Made by a program: the position numbers and the translations under genes. The notes under the pieces are model-generated. The model made no database searches. It saw nothing but the letters and a program-made list of their open reading frames with translations, and was not told where the DNA came from. Positions 1 through 11,700 of a stretch of DNA of 64,000 nucleotides are shown in pieces (the stretch's first letter is position 1; every line of letters begins with the position of its first letter). Location: contig JAYKAV010003266.1 of assembly GCA_035582835.1 (NCBI GenBank), positions 117,194 to 181,193 on the forward strand, given 5' to 3'. The DNA comes from Phoebastria nigripes (taxonomy: Eukaryota; Chordata; Aves; Procellariiformes; Diomedeidae).

Positions 1-432
1 CTGGTGAAGGGTCTGGAGAGCAAGTCTTATGAGGAGCGGCTGAGGGAACTGGGACTGTTTAGTCTGGAGAAGAGGAGGCTCAGGGGAGACCTTATCACCC
101 TCTACAACTACCTGAAAGGAGGTTGCAGCGAGGTGGGTGTTGGTCTCTTCTCCCAAGCAACTAGCGATAGGACGAGAGGAAATGGCCTCAAGTTGCGCCA
201 GGGGAGGTTTAGATTGGACATTAGGAAAAATTTCTCCACTGAAAGAGTGGTTAAGCATTGGAACAGGCTGCCCAGGGAAGTGGTGGACTCACCATCCCTG
301 GAAGTATTTAAAAGACGTGTAGATGAGGCGCTTAGGGACATGGTTTAGTGGGCATGGTGGTGTTGGGTTGATGGTTGGACTTGATGATCTTAGAGGTCTT
401 TTCCAACCTTAATGATTCTATGATTCTATGAT
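1..432 (+). mobile_element. CR1 non-LTR retrotransposon, 5'-truncated 3' end
   Basis: The stretch ends in the avian CR1 signature: a TTGGACTTGATGATCTTAGA block, then a 'TTCCAACCTTAATGATTCTA' block and copies of the 8-bp ATTCTATG tail repeat. Upstream is an uninterrupted reading frame (to the stop at 348) matching the C-terminal end of CR1 ORF2, the endonuclease/reverse-transcriptase polyprotein. Recognisable pieces are [19 protein letters not shown] and [19 protein letters not shown]. The element enters from outside the window, so its 5' extent is unknown. CR1 copies are usually 5'-truncated by incomplete target-primed reverse transcription. Confidence 0.93.
4..348 (+). pseudogene. CR1 ORF2 C-terminal fragment (reverse transcriptase tail)
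   Basis: This is an open frame of 114 codons plus a stop, inside the CR1 3' end. It covers the region after the polymerase core: the basic EKRRLRGDL motif, a [20 protein letters not shown] segment and the terminal [14 protein letters not shown]. No catalytic residues of endonuclease or polymerase are within the visible part. It is intact over this length, which suggests a fairly young insertion, but it cannot be autonomous as seen. The visible ATG is not a real initiator; it is simply an internal methionine of the ORF2 frame. Confidence 0.85.
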
Positions 433-3400
433 TATATAACAGTCATTGGACCTGATATGCAATCTTGAATTCCAACACTTGGTCTGTATAACCATTGAAG
501 ATTGTACATTGACACTTCAGTAGCACCCTTCAACCAAGCTAAAAGAAACTAGAAAAAAATAAGGAACACTGAATGTCACAGCCCAGGGTGGAACAAAATA
601 TGGAATAACCACTATACAGCAGTTTAATATTTAAAGCAAACTATCCAGCAGAACACCTGGGCACAGGGTGCAGGGTTGAAACTAGGAAAATATAAAAGAC
701 AGAACTATCCAACTTCCAGCCTGGCCAGGAGACCATTGGTTGGAATCCATTGGTTTTAGACAGCATAAGGGAATCATGACAGGACCAAGATCTCATTAGA
801 AAAATGGATGTTCCTTTGGTTTGTTTGGTGTTAAAGAGCAAAACAGCTCCTAACGGTTTAAAGAAATGCTGACATTAGCTGCACAACCTTAGTGCTAACA
901 TTCAGAGATGTGCTCTCCTCAGCCCAATCAGCTGACAGCTTTTGGTATTTCCTTGATTCAAATAAGAAAAGGTAAGGTTAACATGCAGCACAGAACAGAA
1001 GACAACATCCCAAGCATGACAACTGCAGACAAGAAGGGGCTTTGCAGGTAGGGGGCCTTGCTTGAGTATTCTTAATTTCTCCAGGACAGAGCTCTCTGAC
1101 CAGAGGATCACCTCTTTCCTATGCGCACAATTCTACAGCAGATCCCAGGCATTGGCCTCAAATTATCAGATAAAATATTTTGTCCTTATCCTCCCAGTGA
1201 TAACTGTTCCTGCAATGGTTATTTTTACTTTGTCAATCTAGTAAGCACTTCCTCAGTGTTCTTTGAGTTTTCCTTAGAGTCCTTCCAGACTTCAAACAGC
1301 ACCAAATACTTCCTGATGGAATTGGAAATTCATAGCTTTTGGAGGGTTTCCCTAAACTCTCCAAGAAATTAAGAGGAACAATGAAGCTGCAAAGTTTTAC
1401 TGTGCATCTTTTTGCTACCTGTTGTCCAAGCGATGGGGACGCTACAATCTGACTATAATTAAAGTCACCATGGTGGGGTAGGAGGTTCTTCCGTTGTGCT
1501 TCTACCAAACTGTTTTGGAGGACAAATTTTTCTTGCTTTACACCAAAACAAAACAAAAAACCCTCAAAAATGCCCATGTCTAAATCAGTTAAATGGATTA
1601 CTGCTTTAAATGCATATGGCTTTTTCTTTTGAAGCACTGCTTTTGGCACACGTGGCTTTTAAATAGAATATTGCCAGCCAGCATTAAAGCACAAAATCCA
1701 CCATAGTTCCTCTGCAAACTGGTGCTTCACTTAATACTCAAATTCAGTTACTGTGTGATGGCTCCTTCTGCCTGGAAAAGGCAAGCCTGTACCGAAGGCA
1801 CTGACTCATTGATTGTGTCTTTTGTATCACTTCTGTTTACATAATCCAGCATACATAGTGGCCCCTCTTCAGGCATTTAGCAAGATCTTGCCCTTAAGTT
1901 TGTGATCCAAAGCATGATCATTTGAGAAATGAATCATACAGTTGTAAAGCTATGCAATAACATTCAACCTAGGTAATACCTTTAGCCTCTGATGAACACA
2001 GCGCAGATGCTCTCAGCATCTCTATGAAAAGCACATCTGCTGTTGCTACTGATCATATGCATCCTCTGGGGATTTTGTTCTATCTTCCTTTTTCCTCTTG
2101 AATCATTTGATTTGGTTAGATTCCAATTCTGCTGCACAGAATCCAACTCTGAGAACAAGTTAAGCTGTGGCAGGAAGGAAGGAACATGCACAATTCGAAT
2201 TCCCTTGTGAATTTACAGGTTCTAATTAAAACAGAACTTGTCTGATTTAGGAGTTAAACCGTGTACTAATTCCAAAATTCAGTTTGATATGTTGCAGTAA
2301 CATTCAAGCTCCATTCATTTTCATTTTATATTGACTTCATGCACAGTAAAAAAAGGAAAAGTGTTCATGTCACCACCTGCAAATGATTGCTTTGGTTCTA
2401 GGTTCTTCACACAGACTGGAACTCAAATTTCTAAAAACACATGCACTGTGAGTCTTTAGACACCATGGGATGACATTTTAAGTGGAGTGGAGTGTGCTGA
2501 ACATAGGAAAAAGCTGCTGAACAGGTAAATAACAAAAGAGCGTGTACAATTTGCTAGACAATGTCCACTATGTCAAACCTATAATTGTAAGATCCAAGTT
2601 TTTATTCTGTTTTCCCACACAAAGTTAAGAATACTTTTCAGAAAGTCATCAAAAACAATTTCCTATTAAGGTAGTAAAAAACTGAGCAGACAGATTTTGT
2701 ACAAATTTTTCAATAGCTTTTATGTCAACTGACAACGATTATAAGAAATTTTAGCCATAAATATTGTTTAGCAAACAGTAAAACTAGAGGCTTAGGTTAA
2801 AACTATTCTGAATCAGAACAGCTGTATGTAACTAGCTAAGATGAAGAACTGAAGGTGACCAGAATGTGAAAAGTGTATGAGAAGTCCCTTGTCCTCCATT
2901 AGTTTCCTAAGACTATAAAATCAGAATAGACAAGGAGAGCAAAAAGAAGATTTTAGTATCATAGAAATAAATTTAGGTGATTAGTAATATAGGAGAGGCA
3001 GTATCCAATGGGAAAGTGCTGTTCTAAACTGGGACTGTTTACTGACTAAAGATGGAAGTCCAGTTCTCTGATTCTAGGAAGACAAGAGTTCTTGAAGTTC
3101 TCTTTCAAAATGCACTCCCAAAGCAGATCATTGAAGCCAAACACAACAAACTTTGCAAGGACTATTGTTAGTCTGAAGCAAACAACTTTTCAGATGTCTG
3201 ACTGAAGCAAGTTATTAGACAAGCTAAATTCAGAATAGTTAGGCACTAACACCATTTTCAACAGCCATCTAACATGTATCTCTTGCAGAGTTATTTGCCA
3301 ACTACAGTATCAGAATTACTACACACAACTGTGTCACTGAACTGTAAAAACTAGGCAAAAACCGGACAACATGCAGCTACTTTTTGCCACAAGACTGCTA

Positions 3401-3560
3401 GCTACTAGCTGATGCAGAAAAGCCATCTATAACAGACAATATCATCTTCTTGCTTTACTCCTTGCCACGTAAGTACAGTGACCTACCCATAATGCAGCTT
3501 ACTACGTACTGAAGGTACTGTTACAATTAATGACTAATTGCTGACAAATGAAAGAGAAAA
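433..3560. other. AT-rich non-coding stretch, no gene recognised
   Basis: Open frames here are short and lack coding character. The longest is 138 codons on the minus strand at 1233-1649; it resembles no family I know and has no convincing flanking splice sites. I see no RNA gene and no obvious repeat apart from the CR1 on the left. Confidence 0.5.
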
Positions 3561-3570
3561 AAAAAAAAAA
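3549..3570. repeat. A-rich simple repeat
   Basis: A short homopolymeric A run interrupted by single G bases at its left end. It lies just beyond the donor side of the minus-strand exon candidate at 3581-3677. Confidence 0.7.
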
Positions 3571-3580
3571 ATTGGTTTAC

Positions 3581-3677
3581 TTGCAGTTGACAACCTTCTG
3601 TTGAAGTTTTCATGCTTCCTCCTTGTTGCTGCCGTAAGAGAGTCCCCAGAGCTGGGAGAACTGTGGCGATAAAGTTC
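3581..3677 (-). other. Candidate internal exon, minus strand
   Basis: On the minus strand a pyrimidine-rich acceptor (ttaacttttttcag) precedes 97 nt that end at a GTAAAC donor. The phase-0 frame stays open and reads ELYRHSSPSSGDSLTAAT followed by a basic segment RRKHENFNRRLS. A second frame is open for most of the length, so coding status is uncertain. I do not recognise the protein. It could belong to a minus-strand gene starting at the CpG island near 17 kb, or be part of a non-coding transcript. Confidence 0.3.
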
Positions 3678-4878
3678 CTGAAAAAAGTTAAAGGCTTCCT
3701 GCTGTGTCCTGAGTTGAATCAGTTACTCTGATTACAATTTCCACAGCCAGTATGAGGAGGAGAGTGGCACTATGAAAATTAAGGCCATACATTTCCAGGA
3801 GTAGCAGACTTCTGTATAAGCTCAGCAGCGCAGACAAATGCACCACTTTCCATCCAATTAAGTTACATCAAGAGATTTATCTTTCTGAAATTGGAAGAAG
3901 ATGGTGTCCCCAGCAACTTAAGTTACAATCAACCTAGAAATTTCCTTCAAATTTGCACTTGAAATACTGAATTGCCCCCTATTTCACCAATGTTTTAAAG
4001 ACATTACAGGTCCTAATTTTCTGGTTTGTTTAAAAATAACCAGACATTTCTTTGGAGAATTTAACACAGAGACTGTCTTATCTGCAATGGATTTGGGACA
4101 AATTGAAACAAATAACATTTATCCCATCTTCCCTAAACTCAGGTCATCTTCAACTTTATCATACTGCTTAGACATTGTCTAATGCAGGTGAACAGATGAT
4201 TCATTCAGTGATTAATAACTTCCAATACAACTATCATCTGCAGCAAGGCTTAAACACTGACTTCTGAACATCAAAGCTATGCAAGGGCAAATATGTGTAA
4301 TCAAATTAATAAATGAGATTTTGCAAACTGGAACTGTTCCTAGCTTCTTCAGCTCTAGGCTGAAAAATGATGTTTATTGTAAGAGTTTATTCCTTATTCC
4401 TTATATTCATAACCACCAGTCATTCTTCAGATAAAGTATACACTCGCAGCAGTCTTGCCATTGATCTTACACTGCAAGACAAGTCAACAAAGGTATTCTG
4501 TTAACCAGTTCTAACAGGATCTTACATTTGAGCATAAAAGGTGATTCGACAAACATTTAATATTGTCACTTTCTCAGCATTGCCCTGTATTTACTTACAA
4601 ACTGCTGCCTTTTTTAGTAATGCTGATATATTTAGGAAACAGCTGTACTACTAAGCACCCAGCTGAAGCTAACAACTTAAAATCAAACAGGCTGTCTTGC
4701 ACTTTGCATGTTTCCATTTTGTTTTAGCGAATTTTCTCCATCCCATTCTTATTTCTCTTTTATTTTCATGCACTAAATTTTTTTGTGCTCAGGATCTAGC
4801 TTATTAATATTATTTTTGAAACATTCCTCAACAGCAGCAGCTCTCGTTCTATTTTTGCTCATTTTTCATAATACTTAC

Positions 4879-4948
4879 CTACTTTGCACCTAATCCCATA
4901 AATCTTCATTTTCTGTTTTGCTGCCTGTTTGTTTCTCAAACCGTCACC
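4879..4948 (-). other. Candidate internal exon, minus strand
   Basis: There are 70 nt between an acceptor (ccttattaatcag) and a strong donor (AAAGTAG|GTAAGT) on the minus strand. Only one of the three frames is open, giving a basic peptide with NKQAAKQKMKIYGIRCKV. The exon would end in phase 1, whereas the candidate at 3677-3581 reads best from phase 0, so the two do not join simply. Function unknown. Confidence 0.25.
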
Positions 4949-5704
4949 CTGATTAATAAGGCACAGAAGATGCCATAACTCACTCACCAGGCAGGTGACC
5001 ATGCACAGCGGGGCCCAGTCAATCAATCTGGGCCTTCAAAACAGGTATTGTTCCTTACCTGAAGGATCTTCCCTGTCAATACCCTAAACTGAAATGGCAG
5101 TTGGAGGCAGGAGCAACCAGGCCACAGTTTTAGCTGCTGATAAAGTAGTAGATGGAGGAAAGAACACACATTTTACCCTCCAAAGCTCAAGCAGAACAGG
5201 CTGCAACAACGCCAGTGCTCCTGCCAACATGCTTTACTCTCTGCCTGACAGAGCCTCTGTCATCCAAGTACCTTAGATCTTTCCCTCAGATATGTATTAA
5301 ATGCTGTATTTTGCAACTTGAGCGTCAGTTACAGTTGGAGACAAAACCACCACTCTGGAGTGTTTAGAGCAACCCATGGAAATAATAGACACTTTCTTGG
5401 TTGGTCATTTGCCCTGTTTGTATGAGAGCTCTGCAATTCACTCCACTGGAAAACTGCTAAATATACCTCTTTGCAAGGCTGATCATTTTCAGATACCTTG
5501 TAGATGTAAGGAAGTTACTATATAGGAAATGACTTAAGCTGATCTGAGGCAGGACTGAAAATGAGCAAAAATGTGTACACTTATGGCATTTATTTTATGT
5601 TTGACAGTTTCCTACTGGCAGTCTTCATGTAGGTACCACATCTCAAGCAATCATTGTAAAGTCCTAAAATACTCTTTCAAAGAAAATGTACATTTTTGAA
5701 AAGG

Positions 5705-5705
<1 letters not shown>

Positions 5706-5754
<49 letters not shown>
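5706..5754. repeat. 49-base poly-T tract
   Basis: An uninterrupted T homopolymer. It may be the poly-A tail of an element inserted on the minus strand, but I see no recognisable element body or flanking duplication next to it. Confidence 0.95.
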
Positions 5755-5756
<2 letters not shown>

Positions 5757-5759
5757 GGT

Positions 5760-8700
5760 TTTGTCTGTTTGTTTGAATAAAGTGGCTATGAGGATAAAAA
5801 AAAAATGTTTCTGGGCTGACTCCAGTTGCTTTCCTGGCTTTTTTCCAATGATGTTCAAATCAGGGGTTGTTCAAACTAGCAAACAGTAGTTTTGCGGTTT
5901 ACTCATACAAAAAATTGGGAGCTCTGGTATTTTTTTAGCACATATTACTAACAGGATTCAAGAGTACCCTCTCCTCTGTCATGTGGCTCTGGCTGCGCAT
6001 AAACATTGCTTTGACCAATAGGGGCAAATTCAGATACTTCCCAGAATGATTTGTTGCATTCTCACGACAGTTGCGATCCCAGACTGGATTAGATCCAGTG
6101 GGAAAATGTTTAGACCAAGTACTGCACCAAACAACGCTCCTGAGAGATGTGCCTGTGGTTTCCCTATAACAGAAAGTAAGGTTACAGAAAGACATTAAAA
6201 AATGTCATGCTATGATTGTATGTTTCAGAGTGAATGACCTATTCACAGAGAGTAATAGTCCAAGGAGATTTCAGGCCAAAAAATTGAGCATCCAGCAAAT
6301 GTGCAGTCATACTCATGATCTCTAACACTAACCATTTGGTTCAGCTCTGTATAACTCAAATATCATGACAGACTAGAAACGGAAACCAGAAAAAGAAAGG
6401 AGGTACATGGGGAGACCATAAAAGGAAACTATCACTTAACCCTCTGCTCCAAACACTCTCCCTCCTGACCCAATAGATTTTAGGTTTCAAAAGTCTTTAG
6501 GAAATATTTAGCTAAAAAGACCATAGTCCTCATTCAGTGATCAAACATGAGAGGTAAGCATGTGGGGACTGGGAGTTGGAAAGTACAAATGCAGCATGAA
6601 ATTGGAAGCAGGAAAATGGTCTTAGCACCTCTACTATGCTGCACTAGCCAGAGCATAACCAGCAGGTTGAGAGAAGCAATTATTCCCCTTTATACAATAG
6701 CTTCCACAACAAAGAAAAAAAGATGAAGAGCGAGACCATTGCGATCAAAACCACCACAGGGAAGTACCAAGAGTACACGGTCACTATTATTAGGTAAAAA
6801 CGGAACTCAGTGAGTGAGAGGCTGGCTTTGGATGCCACCTAAGTAGTTTCATCTCCTCAAACATTTCTACCTGCACTTACATTTTACTTAAGGATTTTGT
6901 GACAGATTTGCTTCCCATTCACTGCAGAGTTATGCTGGAACAGCAAAAGTCCAATCACGGCTCCTTTTGTGCAGTCAGGAGCGACATGGCATATAATGGT
7001 TGGGGGGAAAGAGAGTTTATGTCCATCACAACTTATAATTCTGTAGTAATACTACTGGCTCCTTTAGTGTCTCAAGTTCTTTAGAGACTTAGCTCTGATA
7101 CCAGCTTAGGCCACAAGCTGTTCCACTGTGAACAGACAGAAAGCAAAATGATAAAACACTTCTACCAAAATAGTTCTGGCAACAAGAACCAATGAGACAG
7201 CAGATGCAGAAGCTCCACTTCCTGAACTACAGTTCAGCTCCTTAACAGCCTTTGCCGTCGCAATTCCCAACACCTAAACCTAGCCTATGCCTCTATACTC
7301 ATTTCTTCTCATCAACTAGTTTGGAACAACATTTCCAAACAGTTGCTTGGGGTTTTTTTCTCCTTCCTATTGGTTTCCCCTTTCTTCTTGTGTTAGAGTT
7401 GTTTGGACTCATTCTACTTGCGTAGATTCCACTCAACGCAATGAAGTTATTTCTGTAACACTTCTCATTCAAAACATTTCTACTCTCAAAGGCATTTTTG
7501 CCTTTGCCTTCAATTTGCCTGAAGACTACTACGCAAGCTGCATAGCCTTGCATTTTTAGTCCCTTCAAGTGAGTTTTATCAATTTTTGTTCCTCTTATTG
7601 CTACAGCAGATTGCTCTGAATAGCAGTTACTATATGCGCACATTCATACAACACAGAAATAATTAATTATGTCTATAAGCTTGACACACATTGTTAGAAG
7701 TTCATTAAAACTACATTCTCAGTCATCTTCTGACAGTATGCTTATGAATATATTTTCTGACTCAGGTGATACCATTATTCAGCTCTTCTTATACTCTTTG
7801 TTTGCTGGAACATTACCTAAAGCTGTTTAGAACCTAGAAGATGTGAGAAATTGAAATCATCTGGAGACAGCTTCTTGTCTGCCACTGATCACAGGTAACA
7901 TTACAAAAACTAATTCGCTATTATTGTTAAATTACTGTTAGATGTAGTGCTAGTTACTTCTGTTCACATCTTTGCTGTGAATGCACAAAAGATCCTTTGT
8001 AAACCAGAGACTAATCAACAGCAAAAGATAAACAGCCAGAATACGTAGGAATGACTTACTAGTTCTTAAACTGTATGTCCTTCATTTTATGTTTATTCTT
8101 GGTGTTTAAATTCACTTCATTTCTAAGCCAGAGGTCAAAGTGAAATTTCTTGCCTTTATTTTCTCAGTGTGATGGAATAAGCAGAATGTCATGGTGTTAC
8201 TTTATGACAAATCATGTTAACTTACATTACAAACAATGGCTTAGACTTTATCTGAGGTATATTTTGAAGCAGTAACAGCATAAAGCTGAGACCACTTTTC
8301 TCAACCTGGGAAGCTGATAATTTTGGTGCCTTTGTGGACAGTCTGGTCCAGCAAGGAGGGGCTAAACTTCAAGGTCCATGGACAGAATGGTTCATTTTAT
8401 CAGGGTGGGAAAAGAAATTAGAAAAAAAACAGAGACAAGAAATAGAGGACCTCTGTGCCAACAGCAGCGAAACCAAAAACCTTCTTAAGCTTGTCAAAAA
8501 CAGTTTCTACAGCTTTTAGGACCTAAGCAGGATTTTGGTATTACTGTAAAAGTATCCAAGCCTCTATTTAGCCTCTTCCTTTTGCATAAATGTAAGACAC
8601 TGAGGGAGCTGGGAATGAACAAGGAATCAAATAAACATTTCAGCCTCCTGTATTGGACCACACCATCCAGACTGCCAGCCCTGCAATGAGCTATATCTGG

Positions 8701-11700
8701 AGGGGCGGGGGGNNNGGGAAATAAAACCCTTAGCATACCATGCAAGCTCTGAAAACACAGACAGCATCTCTATGAAGCAGACAATGTTCTTATATGCAAG
8801 GACATAAGAAGTGAAAGTGAGGGGATTCTTGCAAAGAGGTCTTGAAGCTGGTTAGTATGACTCAGCAATATTGCTATGGGCTATTTTTATACCCCTAGAT
8901 AAAAAGTAACATGTGAAAACAGTTAAAGCTCAATGGCTACTTAAGAGAATTTAGCGGGGCAGTTGGTTCCACTGTATCTCATTTCTTCTACATTAGATGA
9001 AAGGAACATGAATAGATGTCTATTTCCAGAGCATCAAAGAATTCTTTTCCTTTTTCAGAGAAAGGTATGTTTTAATGTACTCATCACTCTAAAAGACTGT
9101 TTCTTACACCTTTGGAAACTAACACCTACTCAAGATACTACCAAGAGCTGATCTTACTCACCCACACAAACATATTCCAGGGCTGTACAACTGAGGCCCC
9201 ATTTTATATAAACAGAAGCCATGAGACTCAAATGCACCACCTCTTCAACTCAATTACAAGATCTTTTTCAGAGATAAATACAATTGCTTGAAGTTAAATA
9301 ACTTGCATAGCAGAAAGAAAACAAATAGAAGAAAATCTGATTTAACTGAAAGAAGAGTCCTTCCTGAAAATTCCATGCTGCCTGTAGCTCCAATGCAAGT
9401 TTAAAAAATATGTTTAGACCATTAAAAAAAAAATCTGATGTATTCAACTCAGACCAAAGGTTTGCTATTTCAGCACCCTGTTTCCAACAATGCCCAAAAC
9501 TGCATGCTTACAGGAGAAGAAAGGCCAGTATGCATACTTGCTTAATAGCTGGTAAAGATCTGGATACAATTTAAGCCCCAAATAAAAGAACATACTAAAA
9601 CCCCTATGGTTCTGAGATCTATGAGATCTGAAGAACCTAATCAATAGCATTTATCTTGCCACTCGATAAAGAAATACTTCTTATGCTTTTACAGGAACAG
9701 GAAAAATGGCAGAACATTTTATCATCAAATCTCAGAATCTATGAAAAAGAGGAGGAATACAGCAGGAGAAAAAGACTCTAGCTAGCAGTTGCATTATTAA
9801 ATTATCATTAAGACAGCTTCACCAAGAGACAACTGCTAATTTGTATTCATTAAGTTATAGGCTAAAACCCAAAGTAACAGATTTTTTTAGCCTCCTGAAC
9901 TCACAGATCGTGGATGTTCAGGCAAATCTTTGTCTTCTTGAACAGGCTTAGAGTGAAAGCAATCTATATACAGTATTATTCATTGCACTATAACCAAAAA
10001 TGCTATGGTTTTGTAATTGAACTGGGGCTTGAGGACACGCTAATGCTACCAGGAGTCTGGGAAACACATATCTGGGAAAGATAAATGCACTTCAACAGTG
10101 GAAAGAGTTCAGTCCCTTCTGAATTATGCAGAAGTACACAGCAATGTACATTCAGTTGCGTGACACAAACCTGGAGGCAAAATGATACAGAAAGTGATCA
10201 ACTAAGAGACAAGTACATACCACCCCTCACCGTCTTTCTTGCCATGGTTGGCATATATAGAATATATCATTATAATCATCCATTATCATGGACTGCATAT
10301 ATCCTATACCATTATCAGCATATAACATAGGCCTTACATTCTGTCATACCTTTGATACCTCTGCTATCGACCACCTTGAGCTGTATCACTTGCTAGGTTA
10401 ACAATGCTAACATATATTATGTTATCAGCAAATTGTGGTGTTTGATCAACAACTGTGGGCCCCATTCACATTGCTGGCAGCGCAGACCACATTGCTGTCT
10501 GCTGTTACGATACAAATAGTGGCAGAACACTAGCTTACACAAAACTCAGAATGCTGGGTATGGAGGCAGCAAAGAAACTTGCTACTACCCACTACCGTGG
10601 CATGTAGTGCAAAAAAATACCAAATATTATCATTATATTACTCTTACATTTGAAATTTGGCTCCACTTTTGCTGTCTATTCTTTTAATTCCCCTTTCCCT
10701 TCCCTTAACATTTCACCATCTTTTAATTTATATATAACAAATAATTAAGTTTGCATTTCAAAAGCATACATGCTCTTGGCCTCTGAAAAATCACCAAGAA
10801 ATCACCTTTACTTCCCACAATGTAGACCCAGAGCATCTAAAGTATATTTGCTTGTTATATTAATAGAATTCAGAAAATTGCTCTACAAAATTCCTGAAAG
10901 AGAATCAGCCAAAGTTAGACTTGGCATCTGCACAAGTCTCAGTTATTTTTTGGAATACTTTGACAACACTCTTATGTTATTGTCTCCCAGTTCATTTTTC
11001 TGCTCATGTAGTCCCCAAAGAAGGAAAGAACGGTATTCCTGTTCTCTGAATAAGGACACATCTTGCTTGTTAGAGTGATTTAATTATTTATTTTCCCTTC
11101 TCCTTCTCAAATTGTTGGATCTTTGGATCATGAGGCTCCAAATCCTTCTAACTCTTGCTCTTCCACATGAGGGCACAGAAGTCATCCTACCGCCTCAAAG
11201 TAAAAGAAATGAGAACAAAATTTTACCAGCAGAGGAGACACTTGCTTTCAATTTTTGTCTTTTCAGCTGGATACTGCAAAGAGAGCCTTCAGAGATCATA
11301 GGAAACCTGTTAGTTTCCTAAATCTAATTTAGTAACACAGAAAACCTGAGCTATCCAATGCTGGCATGAGCAATGTTGCAATGCATACCCCCAGCTCCAC
11401 AAGGCTCTACTTTGTTTCACCTGTGTGCACCTACAGACAAAATAAAGGTGAAGTATGAACAGGGTTATTCTCCTATAAAGCTGCTTCTGAAGGAACTCTG
11501 CAGTCAATTGAGAACATTTTCATTTTCTTTCTTCCATTTGATCTTCTCTGCAACATATTTTCTGTATTACTCCTCACATTTAACTTCCATCTGGTTTCAG
11601 CTTTTGATTAGAAACTTGGAAGTTCAACTTTAACAGCTCAATGCAGACACCTGAGCTGCTTCCAGCCATTTTCCTCCTTGGAGGATCTTAATTCAGTCGT

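Noticed and set aside
1233..1649. 138-codon minus-strand open frame
   Set aside because: No recognisable domain and no convincing splice context; composition is like non-coding AT-rich DNA.
5060..5089. 30-nt microexon candidate on the minus strand (FRVLTGKILQ)
   Set aside because: Splice sites are good, but the piece is too short to judge and no joining exon is established.
5935..6195. Minus-strand segment reading AHLSGALFGAVLG, reminiscent of a rhomboid protease last helix
   Set aside because: All three frames are partly open, the match is limited to a few residues and there is no surrounding gene structure.
6899..7084. Minus-strand open segment ending GKQICHKILK with an acceptor-like tract
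   Set aside because: The stop lies just before the donor-like GTAAGT, and the segment does not connect in phase to neighbouring candidates; kept only as a curiosity.
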